From NCBI GenBank assembly GCA_013327885.1, contig JABUMY010000019.1:1-64000 (forward strand): a stretch of DNA of 64,000 bases. Direction: 5' to 3'. The notes below the pieces were generated by a model. It was not told the DNA's origin. It was given only the letters and a program-made list of their open reading frames with translations, and made no database searches. How positions within the stretch are numbered: position 1 is the first letter of the stretch; every line of letters begins with the position of its first letter. A program made the position numbers and the translations under genes. Below, piece by piece: positions 1 to 9,805 of this stretch. The DNA is from Flavisolibacter longurius. Its GTDB lineage: Bacteria > Bacteroidota > Bacteroidia > Chitinophagales > Chitinophagaceae.

Positions 1-412
1 GTCCGCTAACAGTAGGCTGTGCAAGGGTAGCATTGGAGAATACAGCCGTATTGGGCCCGCTAACTTGTGTCCATTGGTAGGCAGCGATGGTGCCATCGGC
101 ATCGGAGCCGCTGCCCTGCAGCTGTACTTCTGCCAGGGGCAGTGTGATGGCAAGATCGGTACCGGCACTGGCGGAGGGCAGCACGTTGGGGGCCGGGTTG
201 ACGGTGATGGTGACCAGAGCGGGGTTGCTGGCAGCACCCAGGTTATCGGTCACGGTCAGCGAAAAGACATAGCTGCCTTGTTGCAGTCCGCTAACAGTAG
301 GCTGTGCAAGGGTAGCATTGGAGAATACAGCCGTATTGGGCCCGCTAACTTGTGTCCATTGGTAGGCAGCGATGGTGCCATCGGCATCGGAGCCGCTGCC
401 CTGCAGCTGTAC
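1..412. repeat. Direct DNA repeat inside the giant gene (period 285 bp)
   Basis: Bases 1-127 recur identically at 286-412, a shift of 285 bp or exactly 95 codons. The copies encode the same half of two consecutive PKD-like domains. A second near-identical pair lies at about 1012-1165 and 1672-1825 (shift 660 bp, 220 codons). All shifts are multiples of three, so recombination between copies would change domain number without breaking the frame. Confidence 0.9.
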
Positions 413-3400
413 CTGCGAAAGCGGTAGGGTTATGACCTGATTTGCTCCCGCATTTGCTGTTGGCACTGTATTCGGCGTATTTGTGGTTAACACTTCAATG
501 GCCGAAACTTTTGCATTGTCAACCCCACCATCGGCTGCCAGGGAACTGAAGTTGATATTTAATGTGCCATCGGTAACAGAAACGGTAAACGTTTGCGTTT
601 TGGGAATAAAGGCCACACCGCCTGCAGCAACAATATCAAAGTTATCGAGCACCTTGGCGCCTTCGATGGACACATCAAAAATCCGTTTACCCGTGGTAGT
701 GAAATAAATCTCAGCAAAATGCAATACCACCTTGTATTGCCCATTCGTTACGGGAAAATGGTAGCCAAAGGTTTTGCCCCAGCGTTCTGACTGGTAAAGC
801 GCATCATCCGTAGTACTGTTGATGGCAGCATTGGTACGCCAGGTGCTTCCGGGGGCGGGGGCAAAATAATTATCAGCCGAAAAACTGCCAAGGGTTGTCG
901 CAAGCTGCGGTCCGCCTGCATTTACCCGGTATAGAATGTTTCCACCCACCACGGCAGGGATCACCGTTATGGTTACCAGGTCCGCCAGACTTTTCCCGCC
1001 CAGGTTATCGGTAACAACCAGCGAAAAGACATAGCTGCCTTGTTGCAGTCCGCTAACAATAAGCTGTGCAAGGGTAGCATTGGAGAATACAGCCGTATTG
1101 GGCCCGCTAACTTGTGTCCATTGGTAGGCTGTGATAGTGCCATCCGTATCCGTGCCGCTTCCCTGCAATTGCACTTGCGACAGCGGCAAAGTAATCGTTT
1201 GGTCGGCACCCGCATTGGCTGTGGGCAACAGGTTGGAGGGTGGTGCCGATTGATCAATGACGGAAAAGCTAACCATAAGCTGCGAACCTGCGGTACCGCT
1301 TCCACCTGCACCACTGTATGGTGTTGCTTTTAAGGTATAAGAACCAACAGCAGGAGTCCATGCATTGTAGTTTCCATTGGCATCACCAAAAAGGGAATAG
1401 GGTGCGCCGCTTTCTGTTTGATTCCTTGTTTGCTTGCCGGTCAGGTTAAAAACAACACTGCCAATTGTTGCAGGCGAAGTATTTGCCCGTATATTAAGAT
1501 TGCGGGTTGGCAGGGTACCTAAGTTCAGCGTTTCTCCATTGCCCAGCGTTAGTATTCCTTGTTCATTGTCTGCGTTTATCAAGGTAAACGAAACAACGGC
1601 ATGCGTGGAGTTTGCCGGATTCACCGTTACGGTTACCTGGTCCGCCAGACTTTTCCCGCCCTGGTTATCGGTAACAACCAGCGCAAAGACATAGCTGCCT
1701 TGTTGCAGTCCGCTAACAATAAGCTGTGCAAGGGTAGCATTGGAGAATACAGCCGTATTGGGCCCGCTAACTTGTGTCCACTGGTAGGCTGTGATAGTGC
1801 CATCCGGATCCGTGCCGCTTCCCTGCAATTGCACTTGCGAAAGAGGCAAGGTGATGGTTTGATCTGCCCCGGCATTGGCCGTAGGCAGCACATTGATCGC
1901 AGCATTGACGGTGACGGTAACCTGATCGGCAGCGCTGTTGGCGCCTTGATTGTCTGTGACAATAAGCGAGAAGGTATAGCTGCCTTGTACCAGTCCGCTA
2001 ACCGTAGGCTGTGCTGATGTATTGTTAGAAAAGACAGCCGTATTGGGTCCGCTAAGTTGGGTCCACTGGTAAGCAGCGATCGTACCATCGGGATCAGTGC
2101 CACTACCTTGCAGTTGCACTTGAGAAAGAGGGAGTGTGATGGTTTGGTCTGCCCCTGCATTGGCAGTGGGCAGTACATTAATACTGTTCACTGTTATGGC
2201 TACCTGATCGGCAGCGCTGGTGGCACCCAGGTTATCGGTAACCGTAAGAGCAAAGACATAGCTTCCCTGCACAAGGCTGCTGACGGTTGGCTGCGCCACG
2301 GTGTGGGAAGAAAAGACCGCCTGGGAAGGTCCGCTGACCTGGGTCCACTGGTAACCTGAAATGGTACCATCGGGATCAGTGCCACTACCTTGCAGTTGCA
2401 CTTGAGAAAGAGGGAGTGTGATGGTTTGGTATGCCCCTGCATTGGCTGTGGGCTGAAGATTGGAACTGCTCATAGTAAGCACTTCAACGGCAGATACTTT
2501 TGCATTGTCAAGGCCTCCGTCAACTGTTTGTGAGCTGAAGTTGATATTCAGGGTGCCATCGCTTACAGAGACAATGAAGGTTTCTGTTCTTGGCGCAAAT
2601 GCTGCTCCGCCCGCTGCGACGATATCGTAATTGTCGAGCACTTTGACGCCTTCAATAGAGACATCAAAAATGCGCTTTCCGGTTGTTGTAAAATAAATCT
2701 CCGCAAAGTGCAGTACCACTTTGTATTGCCCGTTAGCTACAGGAAGATTGTAGCCAAACGCTTTGCCCCAGCGTTCTGTCTGGTATAGCGCATCATCCGT
2801 GGTGTTGTTGATAGCAGCCGTTGTGCGCCAGGTACTTCCCGGGGATGGTGAAAAGAAGGCATCAGTGGAAAAGGTACCCATGGAAGTAACGAGTTGCTGT
2901 CCACCTGCGTTCAACCTGTAAACAAATGGACCACCTGTCTCAGCGGGATTTACGGTTATGGTTACCTGGTCGGCCGGGCTTTTTTCACCCTGGTTGTCTG
3001 TGACAACTAGCGAGAAAACATAGCTGCCTTGTACCAGCCCGCTAACCGTCGGCTGTGCTGTTATATTGTTAGAGAACGTTGCCGTATTGGGTCCGCTAAG
3101 CTGGGTCCATTGGTAACCAGTAATAGTGCCATCCGGGTCCGTCCCGCTTCCATGCAACTGCACTTGCGAAAGAGGCAAGGTAATGGTTTGATCTCCCCCG
3201 GCATTGGCTGTGGGCAGGAGGTTTGAGCCGTTAATGCTGAGCACTTCAATGGCAGACACTTTCGCATTGTTTACACCACCATCGGCCAAAAGAGAACTGA
3301 AATTGATGTTTAGTGTGCCGTCGGTAACAGGTATTGTAAACGTTTCCGTTTTCGCGGTATATCCTGCTCCGGCCCTGGCAACAATATCATAGTTGTCCAA

Positions 3401-6400
3401 CACCTTGGTGCCTTCGATAGCGACATCAAAAACACGGCTGCCGGTTGTTGTAAAGAAGATTTCTGCAAAGTGTAGTACCACTTTGTATTGCCCATTGGTT
3501 ACAGGAAGGTTGTAGCCGAATGAACTGCCGTAGCGTTCTGATTGATAGATGATATCATCGTTTGTGCCATTGATGGCGTTAGTAGTGGTTTTGACACTTC
3601 CCGGCGAAGGCGAAAAGAAGGCATCAGCCGAAAAACTACCAAGGCTTGTGGACACTTGCTGCCCGCCTGCATTTAGCCGGTAGACGGCTGTGCTTCCTTC
3701 TCCCGTTAAACTGATAGTATTACTCAACGCTTGCCCTGAATGATTTATCACAAGACTCCCGGTTTGCTGTCCTGCAGCCGTTGGCTTGAAGGCAAGAGTG
3801 ATGGTAACACTACTGCCCACAGCAAGTACAAATGGTAGTGTTATTGGAGAGCTGAACGTAAAGGTGCCGGAACCCGTTAAAGCCATGCTGGAAACCAGGA
3901 TACCCTGGTTCCCGCTTGTATTGGACAATGTTATTGTTTTGACATTCTCGGCGTTCAGGTTTGTTGTACCAAAATCAACGGCAGCAGGGGCAGCAAGTTG
4001 GCTTTGCACCAAGGCTTCTCCGATTGGTGTGGTAGGAGCGAATAAATAAAATGCTTCCTGTGTGTTTAATTCGGGACTACTTCCGCGTCCGCCTGATCCG
4101 GCAGCGATATAAATACCGTTATTGTTGACAATAGCCTGTGTTCCATGTCTTCCCTGCTGTAGATCCGCCAGTCTCCGCCAGGTGTTTGAAGTAATATGTA
4201 AAGCTTCCGTTTCGCGGTGGGCTTCGGCCTGGGTCCCGCTTTCACCACCAATGACGATTATCTCGTTTCCAAGTCCAACCGTGGTTGTACCCGCTCGTTG
4301 CGTTGGCAAATTGCTGCCGCTGGGAAGCGTTGACCATGTGCCGGATGTAAAATCAAAAACATCAACTTCCGGTACTGTTAGGTTAAACACCTGGTTCGTG
4401 ATGCCGGAGGATCGCCGGCCGGCAGTTAGGTAAAGTTTGTTATCTAGGATGGCTGCTTGAAAATGGTCACGTTCATGCGGGGCATCCGGGAGTACCTTCC
4501 AGGTATTTGTTGCCGGGTCAAATTCGTCAAGCCATTTTACCGTTCCCGTCCAGTGGCCGTCGGTGATTCCGCCAACCAAATAGATTTTCTTGTTGTGCAC
4601 AATAGCTCCGGCAGCTCCCCGGCGCCTTGCCTGCGGAATGGAGGGTCCCATTATCCACTGGTTGGTTGCCGGATTATAGACATATATATTGGGCACAGGA
4701 ATTTCGTGTGGATATGCGCCGCCAAAGGCACCTGCCACGTAGATCAATCCTTCATGACTGACTGCCTGGAAATGATTTAATTCAACAGGCGTTAACGCTT
4801 TTGCTAACCAGGTTTTTGTTAGGGGGTTGTATTCCTGAACCGGTTTGATACCTCTTCCGCCAATCAGGTAAAATTTGTTACCTGCTTGAACGTATGCATC
4901 TTCATGCCTGGCCGTAATCGTGCCACTGGCCGCAGCAAGTGTTTGCCAGGTTCCCGTTGCCGTAACGGCGTCATAATTTAGTTTAAGGTAATCCCAAGAA
5001 GCCGTGAAACTAGGCCCGCCTTGTGATGTTGAAATAATACCGACAGCCAGCGTCGAATTTCCGAGTAAGGCTGCCAGGGTTGCACCGCTGACAGGAATCG
5101 GCGTACCGATATCAATAGCCTCTCCGTTATTGGAAACATAAGCAGCCTGTATTGAGTTGTTGACAGGATTGAACTTTAACAGCAAATCCATTGTAGATGT
5201 TGGAATGCCACCTTCGAGGGAGTATTCAAAAACGGTGGGCACACCGGCGTTTTCGTACACAACCTGTATGCCACCTGCACCGTTATTTGAAGTCAGTGCA
5301 ATTTTCAGGTAATTGTCCTGGTCTCCGTTACCAATATACATGCCTTGAGAATGCACACCTTCCAGTGTCTGGCTGTTAAAAAAAGGCCCCAGCATGCGGG
5401 TACGTACAGTGAAAGGGAAGCCATTTGTATGCACACCTGCCTGAAATGCATTTTCCTGCGTATTCGTTGTTCCCATCGCATCCCCTGCCGTAACATTTAC
5501 AACAGTAAATGCTCCCACAGCACCGCCGGCAATCAGGTTGTCTTCGGTAAATAAATCGTAATAATCGATGGTGCTGTTACTCATCAGTCCCGTAAAGCCA
5601 AGGCCGAAAAATCCTGTACCTGGGTCGTAGTTGAACAGATCATAGTTAATAGGCAGCAACGTGTTGCTACCATTTGTAGCGTCAATCGAAAAGGCATCGT
5701 GTTTATCGTCGATACCATCATTATCATCATCAGGATCATTCAGGTCAGAGATTTTGTCGTGGTCTGAATCCGGTGGCATGCTTGCTGCCGAACAAGGGTT
5801 GGATGCATTGTCTATTTCATCTGCGTTGGTATAGCCGTCACCATCCTCATCGACTGTTCCGTACACACCGGTGCAGATGCCAAAATCCTGCGGCTCAAAA
5901 ATGGTAATTGAATTGGAGCCATGTGTGGCCGCCCATACCGTTCCTGCAAAGACAGCATTATCACCCTGCACCGTAACATCCAGCGGCGTGGAACCAAAGT
6001 TGGAGGCAAAGGGAAGGTCCTGGTTGAGCTTATTGACCGGGTCCCTTGGATTGGTTACATCCGTTCCGTCAGTGGTTAGGTCAAGTTTGTAAATCTTACC
6101 GTCAAAGCTTGCTGCCAACAGGTTTCCTTTTAAAGCACTGTTGAAATTTGACGCCGTATACTCGGCAATACCATTTGTCGATGCAGTAAAGGTTAAAAGT
6201 GCGCCATCACCAGTTCCTGGCATTTTAAAATCTCCTTGGCGGGGATCCGCAATGGTTACCGGTGGCCAGTCAACCGGCAAAGGGTTATTTCCAGTTTTAC
6301 TGGTGCGAAAAACGCCTGTTGTGCCATTGTGCGTGTACAGCCCGGCACCGGAAGGGTTGCCCCAGATAGGATTGGGGTGTCCACCATAGAAGCTACCCGG

Positions 6401-7579
6401 CACATAGGTGTTTAGATTTCCGATATAATGCAGGTTGTCAAGGTTGTTCACCACCCCTTCGTTGACAGAGGGCTGGGTGGAGCCGGGCTCACCAGGTACA
6501 TAGTTGTTGGTGACGTTTGCAGTGCCTTCGTTACTGGGATACCCTCCCCATCCCTGGTTAGGTCCATTGTCGATGGTGTACATGCGCCTTGCGTTGGTAA
6601 TGACCAGGTCATACGGGTTGCGAAAACCCGGGGAATAAACCTGCACAGGTCCGCCTGCAACTATTTTGGCCATGTTCAGGCCATCGTTGCCACCAAAGGG
6701 ATCATTGAGATCAGTACCGTCTGGATTGTTGCTGCGGGTGGGATCGTCAAGCGTGGGAAGATCATATTTATAGGCGGTATTGCCGCTTTCTTTAACAGGT
6801 AATGCATTGATGACATTCAAATCAATGGAAACAATAGCAGCCGAGAAAGTATATTCACAAGTGTAGGCAAAATTTGTAGATGGTGAACCGGCGTTGGTAT
6901 GTCCCCCAATGGCCAGGTATAGCATATTCGTTTGCTCATCCAACTGCATTCCGTTCACAGAATGGTTCTCTTCCGAACGGGGAAAGCCCCTGACCAAATC
7001 TACTTTGACCCATGCTGTTCCGTTCCAGGTTAGCATGGAAAGAATGCCGGAATTGGTATCCAGGTTCAGGTCGCCGCTTGGACCGCCAATGCGGCTGTCA
7101 CTTGAACTGACGTAGATGACAGGGCTTGCTGCGGTTCCTTTTACAAGAATGCCGGTGATTTGCCTTTTTACAACCGCCGGATTCAGTGTGCCATCATCGT
7201 TACGATTAGGAATTTGATTGATGAGGTCAATGGTTTGTGTAGCTGTTACCGAGTAATTGTTTGAGCCATTCCGAACAACGGTAAACACTTTTATAAGGCC
7301 TCCTTGTTCGGATACATACAGGCGCCCATCTGGGCCGAATTGCAGCGAGGTTGGGTTGACAAGGAAAACATTTTTTAACGCACTGCTTGAGAAATTATAC
7401 TGGGCATTTGCCAGCATTACGCCAGATAAATTCTGAGGAGGTAGTTTCTGTTTTTTCCTTTTTTCTTTCTTTTCTTTCGGAACAATTTGCGCCGAAACCC
7501 AAGGTGAAATAACAGCAGTAAAAAGAAAATAAAAAATGCAAAATTTAAAAAATGAATGGCAGGACAATGCTTTACGCAT
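1..7579 (-). CDS. Giant secreted modular protein (propeller, Kelch, malectin and PKD-like domains), partial at the left edge
   Basis: The frame opens at the ATG at 7579 and stays in phase to the window edge (7579 minus 4 is a multiple of 3), giving at least 2,526 codons; the C-terminus is missing. Residues 1-31 look like a signal peptide ending near VSAQ. In order: a sugar-dehydrogenase/NHL-like propeller (about 50-560, with FGPDGRLYVSEQGG); Asp-rich thrombospondin type-3 calcium repeats (about 575-630); an unassigned beta-rich segment (630-860); Kelch repeats (870-1175, IYLVGG, NKIYLVGGITDGHW); an ASPM/Hydin-like domain (1190-1290); malectin-like domains near 3690-3230, 2930-2465 and 940-485; and seven PKD-like domains (TANAGADQTITLPLSQVQL type) between and after them. 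A further module lies at 1255-1615. It is probably an exported surface or secreted carbohydrate-binding/adhesion protein. A type IX secretion C-terminal signal would lie outside the window, so the export route is inferred. Domain edges are approximate. Confidence 0.9.
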   Translation of the reverse strand, partial: MRKALSCHSFFKFCIFYFLFTAVISPWVSAQIVPKEKKEKRKKQKLPPQNLSGVMLANAQYNFSSSALKNVFLVNPTSLQFGPDGRLYVSEQGGLIKVFTVVRNGSNNYSVTATQTIDLINQIPNRNDDGTLNPAVVKRQITGILVKGTAASPVIYVSSSDSRIGGPSGDLNLDTNSGILSMLTWNGTAWVKVDLVRGFPRSEENHSVNGMQLDEQTNMLYLAIGGHTNAGSPSTNFAYTCEYTFSAAIVSIDLNVINALPVKESGNTAYKYDLPTLDDPTRSNNPDGTDLNDPFGGNDGLNMAKIVAGGPVQVYSPGFRNPYDLVITNARRMYTIDNGPNQGWGGYPSNEGTANVTNNYVPGEPGSTQPSVNEGVVNNLDNLHYIGNLNTYVPGSFYGGHPNPIWGNPSGAGLYTHNGTTGVFRTSKTGNNPLPVDWPPVTIADPRQGDFKMPGTGDGALLTFTASTNGIAEYTASNFNSALKGNLLAASFDGKIYKLDLTTDGTDVTNPRDPVNKLNQDLPFASNFGSTPLDVTVQGDNAVFAGTVWAATHGSNSITIFEPQDFGICTGVYGTVDEDGDGYTNADEIDNASNPCSAASMPPDSDHDKISDLNDPDDDNDGIDDKHDAFSIDATNGSNTLLPINYDLFNYDPGTGFFGLGFTGLMSNSTIDYYDLFTEDNLIAGGAVGAFTVVNVTAGDAMGTTNTQENAFQAGVHTNGFPFTVRTRMLGPFFNSQTLEGVHSQGMYIGNGDQDNYLKIALTSNNGAGGIQVVYENAGVPTVFEYSLEGGIPTSTMDLLLKFNPVNNSIQAAYVSNNGEAIDIGTPIPVSGATLAALLGNSTLAVGIISTSQGGPSFTASWDYLKLNYDAVTATGTWQTLAAASGTITARHEDAYVQAGNKFYLIGGRGIKPVQEYNPLTKTWLAKALTPVELNHFQAVSHEGLIYVAGAFGGAYPHEIPVPNIYVYNPATNQWIMGPSIPQARRRGAAGAIVHNKKIYLVGGITDGHWTGTVKWLDEFDPATNTWKVLPDAPHERDHFQAAILDNKLYLTAGRRSSGITNQVFNLTVPEVDVFDFTSGTWSTLPSGSNLPTQRAGTTTVGLGNEIIVIGGESGTQAEAHRETEALHITSNTWRRLADLQQGRHGTQAIVNNNGIYIAAGSGGRGSSPELNTQEAFYLFAPTTPIGEALVQSQLAAPAAVDFGTTNLNAENVKTITLSNTSGNQGILVSSMALTGSGTFTFSSPITLPFVLAVGSSVTITLAFKPTAAGQQTGSLVINHSGQALSNTISLTGEGSTAVYRLNAGGQQVSTSLGSFSADAFFSPSPGSVKTTTNAINGTNDDIIYQSERYGSSFGYNLPVTNGQYKVVLHFAEIFFTTTGSRVFDVAIEGTKVLDNYDIVARAGAGYTAKTETFTIPVTDGTLNINFSSLLADGGVNNAKVSAIEVLSINGSNLLPTANAGGDQTITLPLSQVQLHGSGTDPDGTITGYQWTQLSGPNTATFSNNITAQPTVSGLVQGSYVFSLVVTDNQGEKSPADQVTITVNPAETGGPFVYRLNAGGQQLVTSMGTFSTDAFFSPSPGSTWRTTAAINNTTDDALYQTERWGKAFGYNLPVANGQYKVVLHFAEIYFTTTGKRIFDVSIEGVKVLDNYDIVAAGGAAFAPRTETFIVSVSDGTLNINFSSQTVDGGLDNAKVSAVEVLTMSSSNLQPTANAGAYQTITLPLSQVQLQGSGTDPDGTISGYQWTQVSGPSQAVFSSHTVAQPTVSSLVQGSYVFALTVTDNLGATSAADQVAITVNSINVLPTANAGADQTITLPLSQVQLQGSGTDPDGTIAAYQWTQLSGPNTAVFSNNTSAQPTVSGLVQGSYTFSLIVTDNQGANSAADQVTVTVNAAINVLPTANAGADQTITLPLSQVQLQGSGTDPDGTITAYQWTQVSGPNTAVFSNATLAQLIVSGLQQGSYVFALVVTDNQGGKSLADQVTVTVNPANSTHAVVSFTLINADNEQGILTLGNGETLNLGTLPTRNLNIRANTSPATIGSVVFNLTGKQTRNQTESGAPYSLFGDANGNYNAWTPAVGSYTLKATPYSGAGGSGTAGSQLMVSFSVIDQSAPPSNLLPTANAGADQTITLPLSQVQLQGSGTDTDGTITAYQWTQVSGPNTAVFSNATLAQLIVSGLQQGSYVFSLVVTDNLGGKSLADLVTITVIPAVVGGNILYRVNAGGPQLATTLGSFSADNYFAPAPGSTWRTNAAINSTTDDALYQSERWGKTFGYHFPVTNGQYKVVLHFAEIYFTTTGKRIFDVSIEGAKVLDNFDIVAAGGVAFIPKTQTFTVSVTDGTLNINFSSLAADGGVDNAKVSAIEVLTTNTPNTVPTANAGANQVITLPLSQVQLQGSGSDADGTIAAYQWTQVSGPNTAVFSNATLAQPTVSGLQQGSYVFSLTVTDNLGAASNPALVTITVNPAPNVLPSASAGTDLAITLPLAEVQLQGSGSDADGTIAAYQWTQVSGPNTAVFSNATLAQPTVSG

Positions 7580-8378
7580 ACAAGCAGTTTTAGAATAAAC
7601 AATTAATTATTCCATAGCGCAGGAAGGCAAAAACTTGCACAGACGCCGTTTGATCCTTTCAAGCAATTGAAAGCTCAACCCAGCGGCTTTGATCGGTTAC
7701 GTAAAATGCTTACAGGTAGGAAGAGTCCTATTCGTGAAATTGATAGACAAGTAGCCTAAACAGTGTTTTTCCTAGGAGTGGTTTAGCTTAGTTTTCGTTT
7801 AAAAGATTCAGTCTGTTTGCGATAGTTGGGAGTTGGTTGATGTTTTGTTTTTTTAAGCAGTATTTTATGTAACGATAAAATTACATTATATCGGCATATA
7901 TCAAAATATTCTCATTGAAAAAAAGACATTGATTACTATTTCTGATCTTCGATCAATAATTTAGAATAGTTGATAAAATACAAGCGACGACTATGACTTT
8001 TCAATTGCCTTTGAAAAAACAAATTCACTAAAAAATTCTCTCGTTGCAATGCATTTTATGCATGCATTTTTTACTGTTGAGCTAATGGCGGTCGTAAGAA
8101 TCTCTTCTGTTTCATCCAATGATTAGTAGCAATAGGCCACCCGTCTCACGATGGAAGAATGCATTGATCGTTCTATCTTTTACTCCATTGTTGATTGTCT
8201 TCATTTTTGTTCAGATCTTATGATGAGAAGGGTTGGATATAGATAATTCCTATTTACAGGTTTGTGGGCAAGTGGTGAATTTTTTCCTGCCAACATATCA
8301 TTATCTTGAAGGGGAAAATTCAGAAGCCACTAATCAAGGCTTGCTATTTCTTCCCAGGCACAATCTAAAAACAGAACC
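7580..8378. other. 800-bp AT-rich intergenic region between divergent genes
   Basis: This region separates the divergently transcribed giant surface-protein gene and the sugar porter gene, so it should carry promoters for both. I see no convincing ORF or RNA gene. Small dyads are visible: CTTTCAA-gcaa-TTGAAAG at 7656-7673 and repeated ATGCAT hexamers at 8048-8068. No good TAnnTTTG element with a correctly spaced TTG was found for either gene. Confidence 0.5.
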
Positions 8379-9782
8379 ATGTTTGTTGAAACCAACCAAT
8401 CGGTAAAAGCGATTCCGAACCAGTCAACTGCCGGAACATCGGGCTATGTTATGCGCATTTCATTAACGGCGGCCCTGGCCGGCTTTATCTTCGGCTTTGA
8501 CACCGTTGTTATTTCCGGTGCCAACCTGCCCATCAAAGAGCTTTGGCAAACCTCACCGCTGTTTCACGGATTTTTCATTATGTCGATGGCCCTTTGGGGA
8601 ACCGTTATCGGTGCCATTTTTGGTGGCTTGCCTACCGAAAAATTCGGCCGTAAAAAAGTATTGTTCTGGATCGGGATATTGTTTACGGTTTCGGCCCTGG
8701 GCACGGCATTGGCGCCGGGTCCTTACAGCTTTTCGCTCCTGCGTTTTATTGGCGGATTGGGTATTGGGGTATCGTCGGTAGCAGCGCCAACATATGTTTC
8801 TGAGATATCGACACCCGCCACGCGGGGCCGGCTAGTGGCGCTTTACCAGTTCAATATTGTTTTTGGTATTCTTGTCGCGTTTTTGTCCAATTATTTCTTA
8901 GAAGGCGTTGGCGGCGAAAATGACTGGCGCTATATGTTAGGCATTATGGCCATTCCTTCGGTCATTTATATGCTGCTGGTGTTGGGTGTGCCCGAAAGTC
9001 CGCGTTGGCTCCTGGCAAAAAAAGGAGATGCTGCGGCAGCCGGCAAGGTACTTTCGAAGCTTGGCGTGCAGGATGTAGCGGGTGAAATTGCGGACATCGA
9101 AGAAAGCAACCGGCACGAAAAAAAAGTGGGAGCGGACACCGGACTTTTCAGCGCCAAGTACAGCCGGGTCATGTGGTTGGCTTTTATGGTGGCCTTTTTT
9201 AACCAGGTTTCGGGTATCAACTTTATCCTTTATTATGCACCGGAAATTCTGGAAAGAGCAGGGCTTGCTGCTAAAGAATCCCTGTTCAATTCCATTGCTA
9301 TTGGTGGCACCAATCTGGTTTTCACGTTTGTGGGGCTTTACCTCATTGATCGTCTGGGACGAAAAACCCTGCTGGTTATCGGTTCCCTCGGTTATATACT
9401 CAGTCTTTCTGCTGTAGCCTGGTGCTTTTATGCCAGTGCCGCACCCGGGATGCTCCTGTCGTTTTTGCTGCTTTTTATTGCGGCGCATGCCATTGGACAG
9501 GGCGCCGTGATCTGGGTTTTCATATCAGAAATATTTCCCAATAACATTCGTGCTTTAGGACAATCCTTTGGCGCTTCCGTGCATTGGGTGTTTGCTGCCA
9601 TCATCACCCTTGTTACACCCGTTTTTCTTGATGCACAAAACGGGATCTTCAAAGACAACCCCTGGCCCATCTTTGCCTTTTTTGCGTTTATGATGGTGAT
9701 GCAATTGATTTGGGTGCTTACCAAAATGCCCGAAACAAAAGGTATTTCGCTGGAAGACCTCGAAAAAAAGCTGGTAAATTAA
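8379..9782 (+). CDS. Sugar porter family MFS transporter
   Basis: This 467-residue protein is a 12-helix major facilitator of the sugar porter family (XylE/GLUT type), an inner-membrane sugar:H+ symporter. Visible signatures are GFIFGFDTVVISGA in TM1, the loop motif EKFGRKK, RFIGGLGIGVSS, PESPRWL at the end of the first half, LIDRLGRKTLL in the second half, and PETKG after TM12. Length is normal for the family. The next gene encodes a GH32 fructan hydrolase only 23 bp downstream, so the likely substrate is fructose, sucrose or a short fructan product; this is inferred from context. Start ATG 8379 places the N-terminal tail and TM1 as expected. Confidence 0.93.
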   Translation: MFVETNQSVKAIPNQSTAGTSGYVMRISLTAALAGFIFGFDTVVISGANLPIKELWQTSPLFHGFFIMSMALWGTVIGAIFGGLPTEKFGRKKVLFWIGILFTVSALGTALAPGPYSFSLLRFIGGLGIGVSSVAAPTYVSEISTPATRGRLVALYQFNIVFGILVAFLSNYFLEGVGGENDWRYMLGIMAIPSVIYMLLVLGVPESPRWLLAKKGDAAAAGKVLSKLGVQDVAGEIADIEESNRHEKKVGADTGLFSAKYSRVMWLAFMVAFFNQVSGINFILYYAPEILERAGLAAKESLFNSIAIGGTNLVFTFVGLYLIDRLGRKTLLVIGSLGYILSLSAVAWCFYASAAPGMLLSFLLLFIAAHAIGQGAVIWVFISEIFPNNIRALGQSFGASVHWVFAAIITLVTPVFLDAQNGIFKDNPWPIFAFFAFMMVMQLIWVLTKMPETKGISLEDLEKKLVN

Positions 9783-9805
9783 ATCTGTCTAATACCTTTT
9801 GTCAA

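Noticed and set aside
8937-9488. 183-codon minus-strand frame across the sugar porter gene
   Set aside because: Antisense shadow of a clear transporter gene; the product has no family features.
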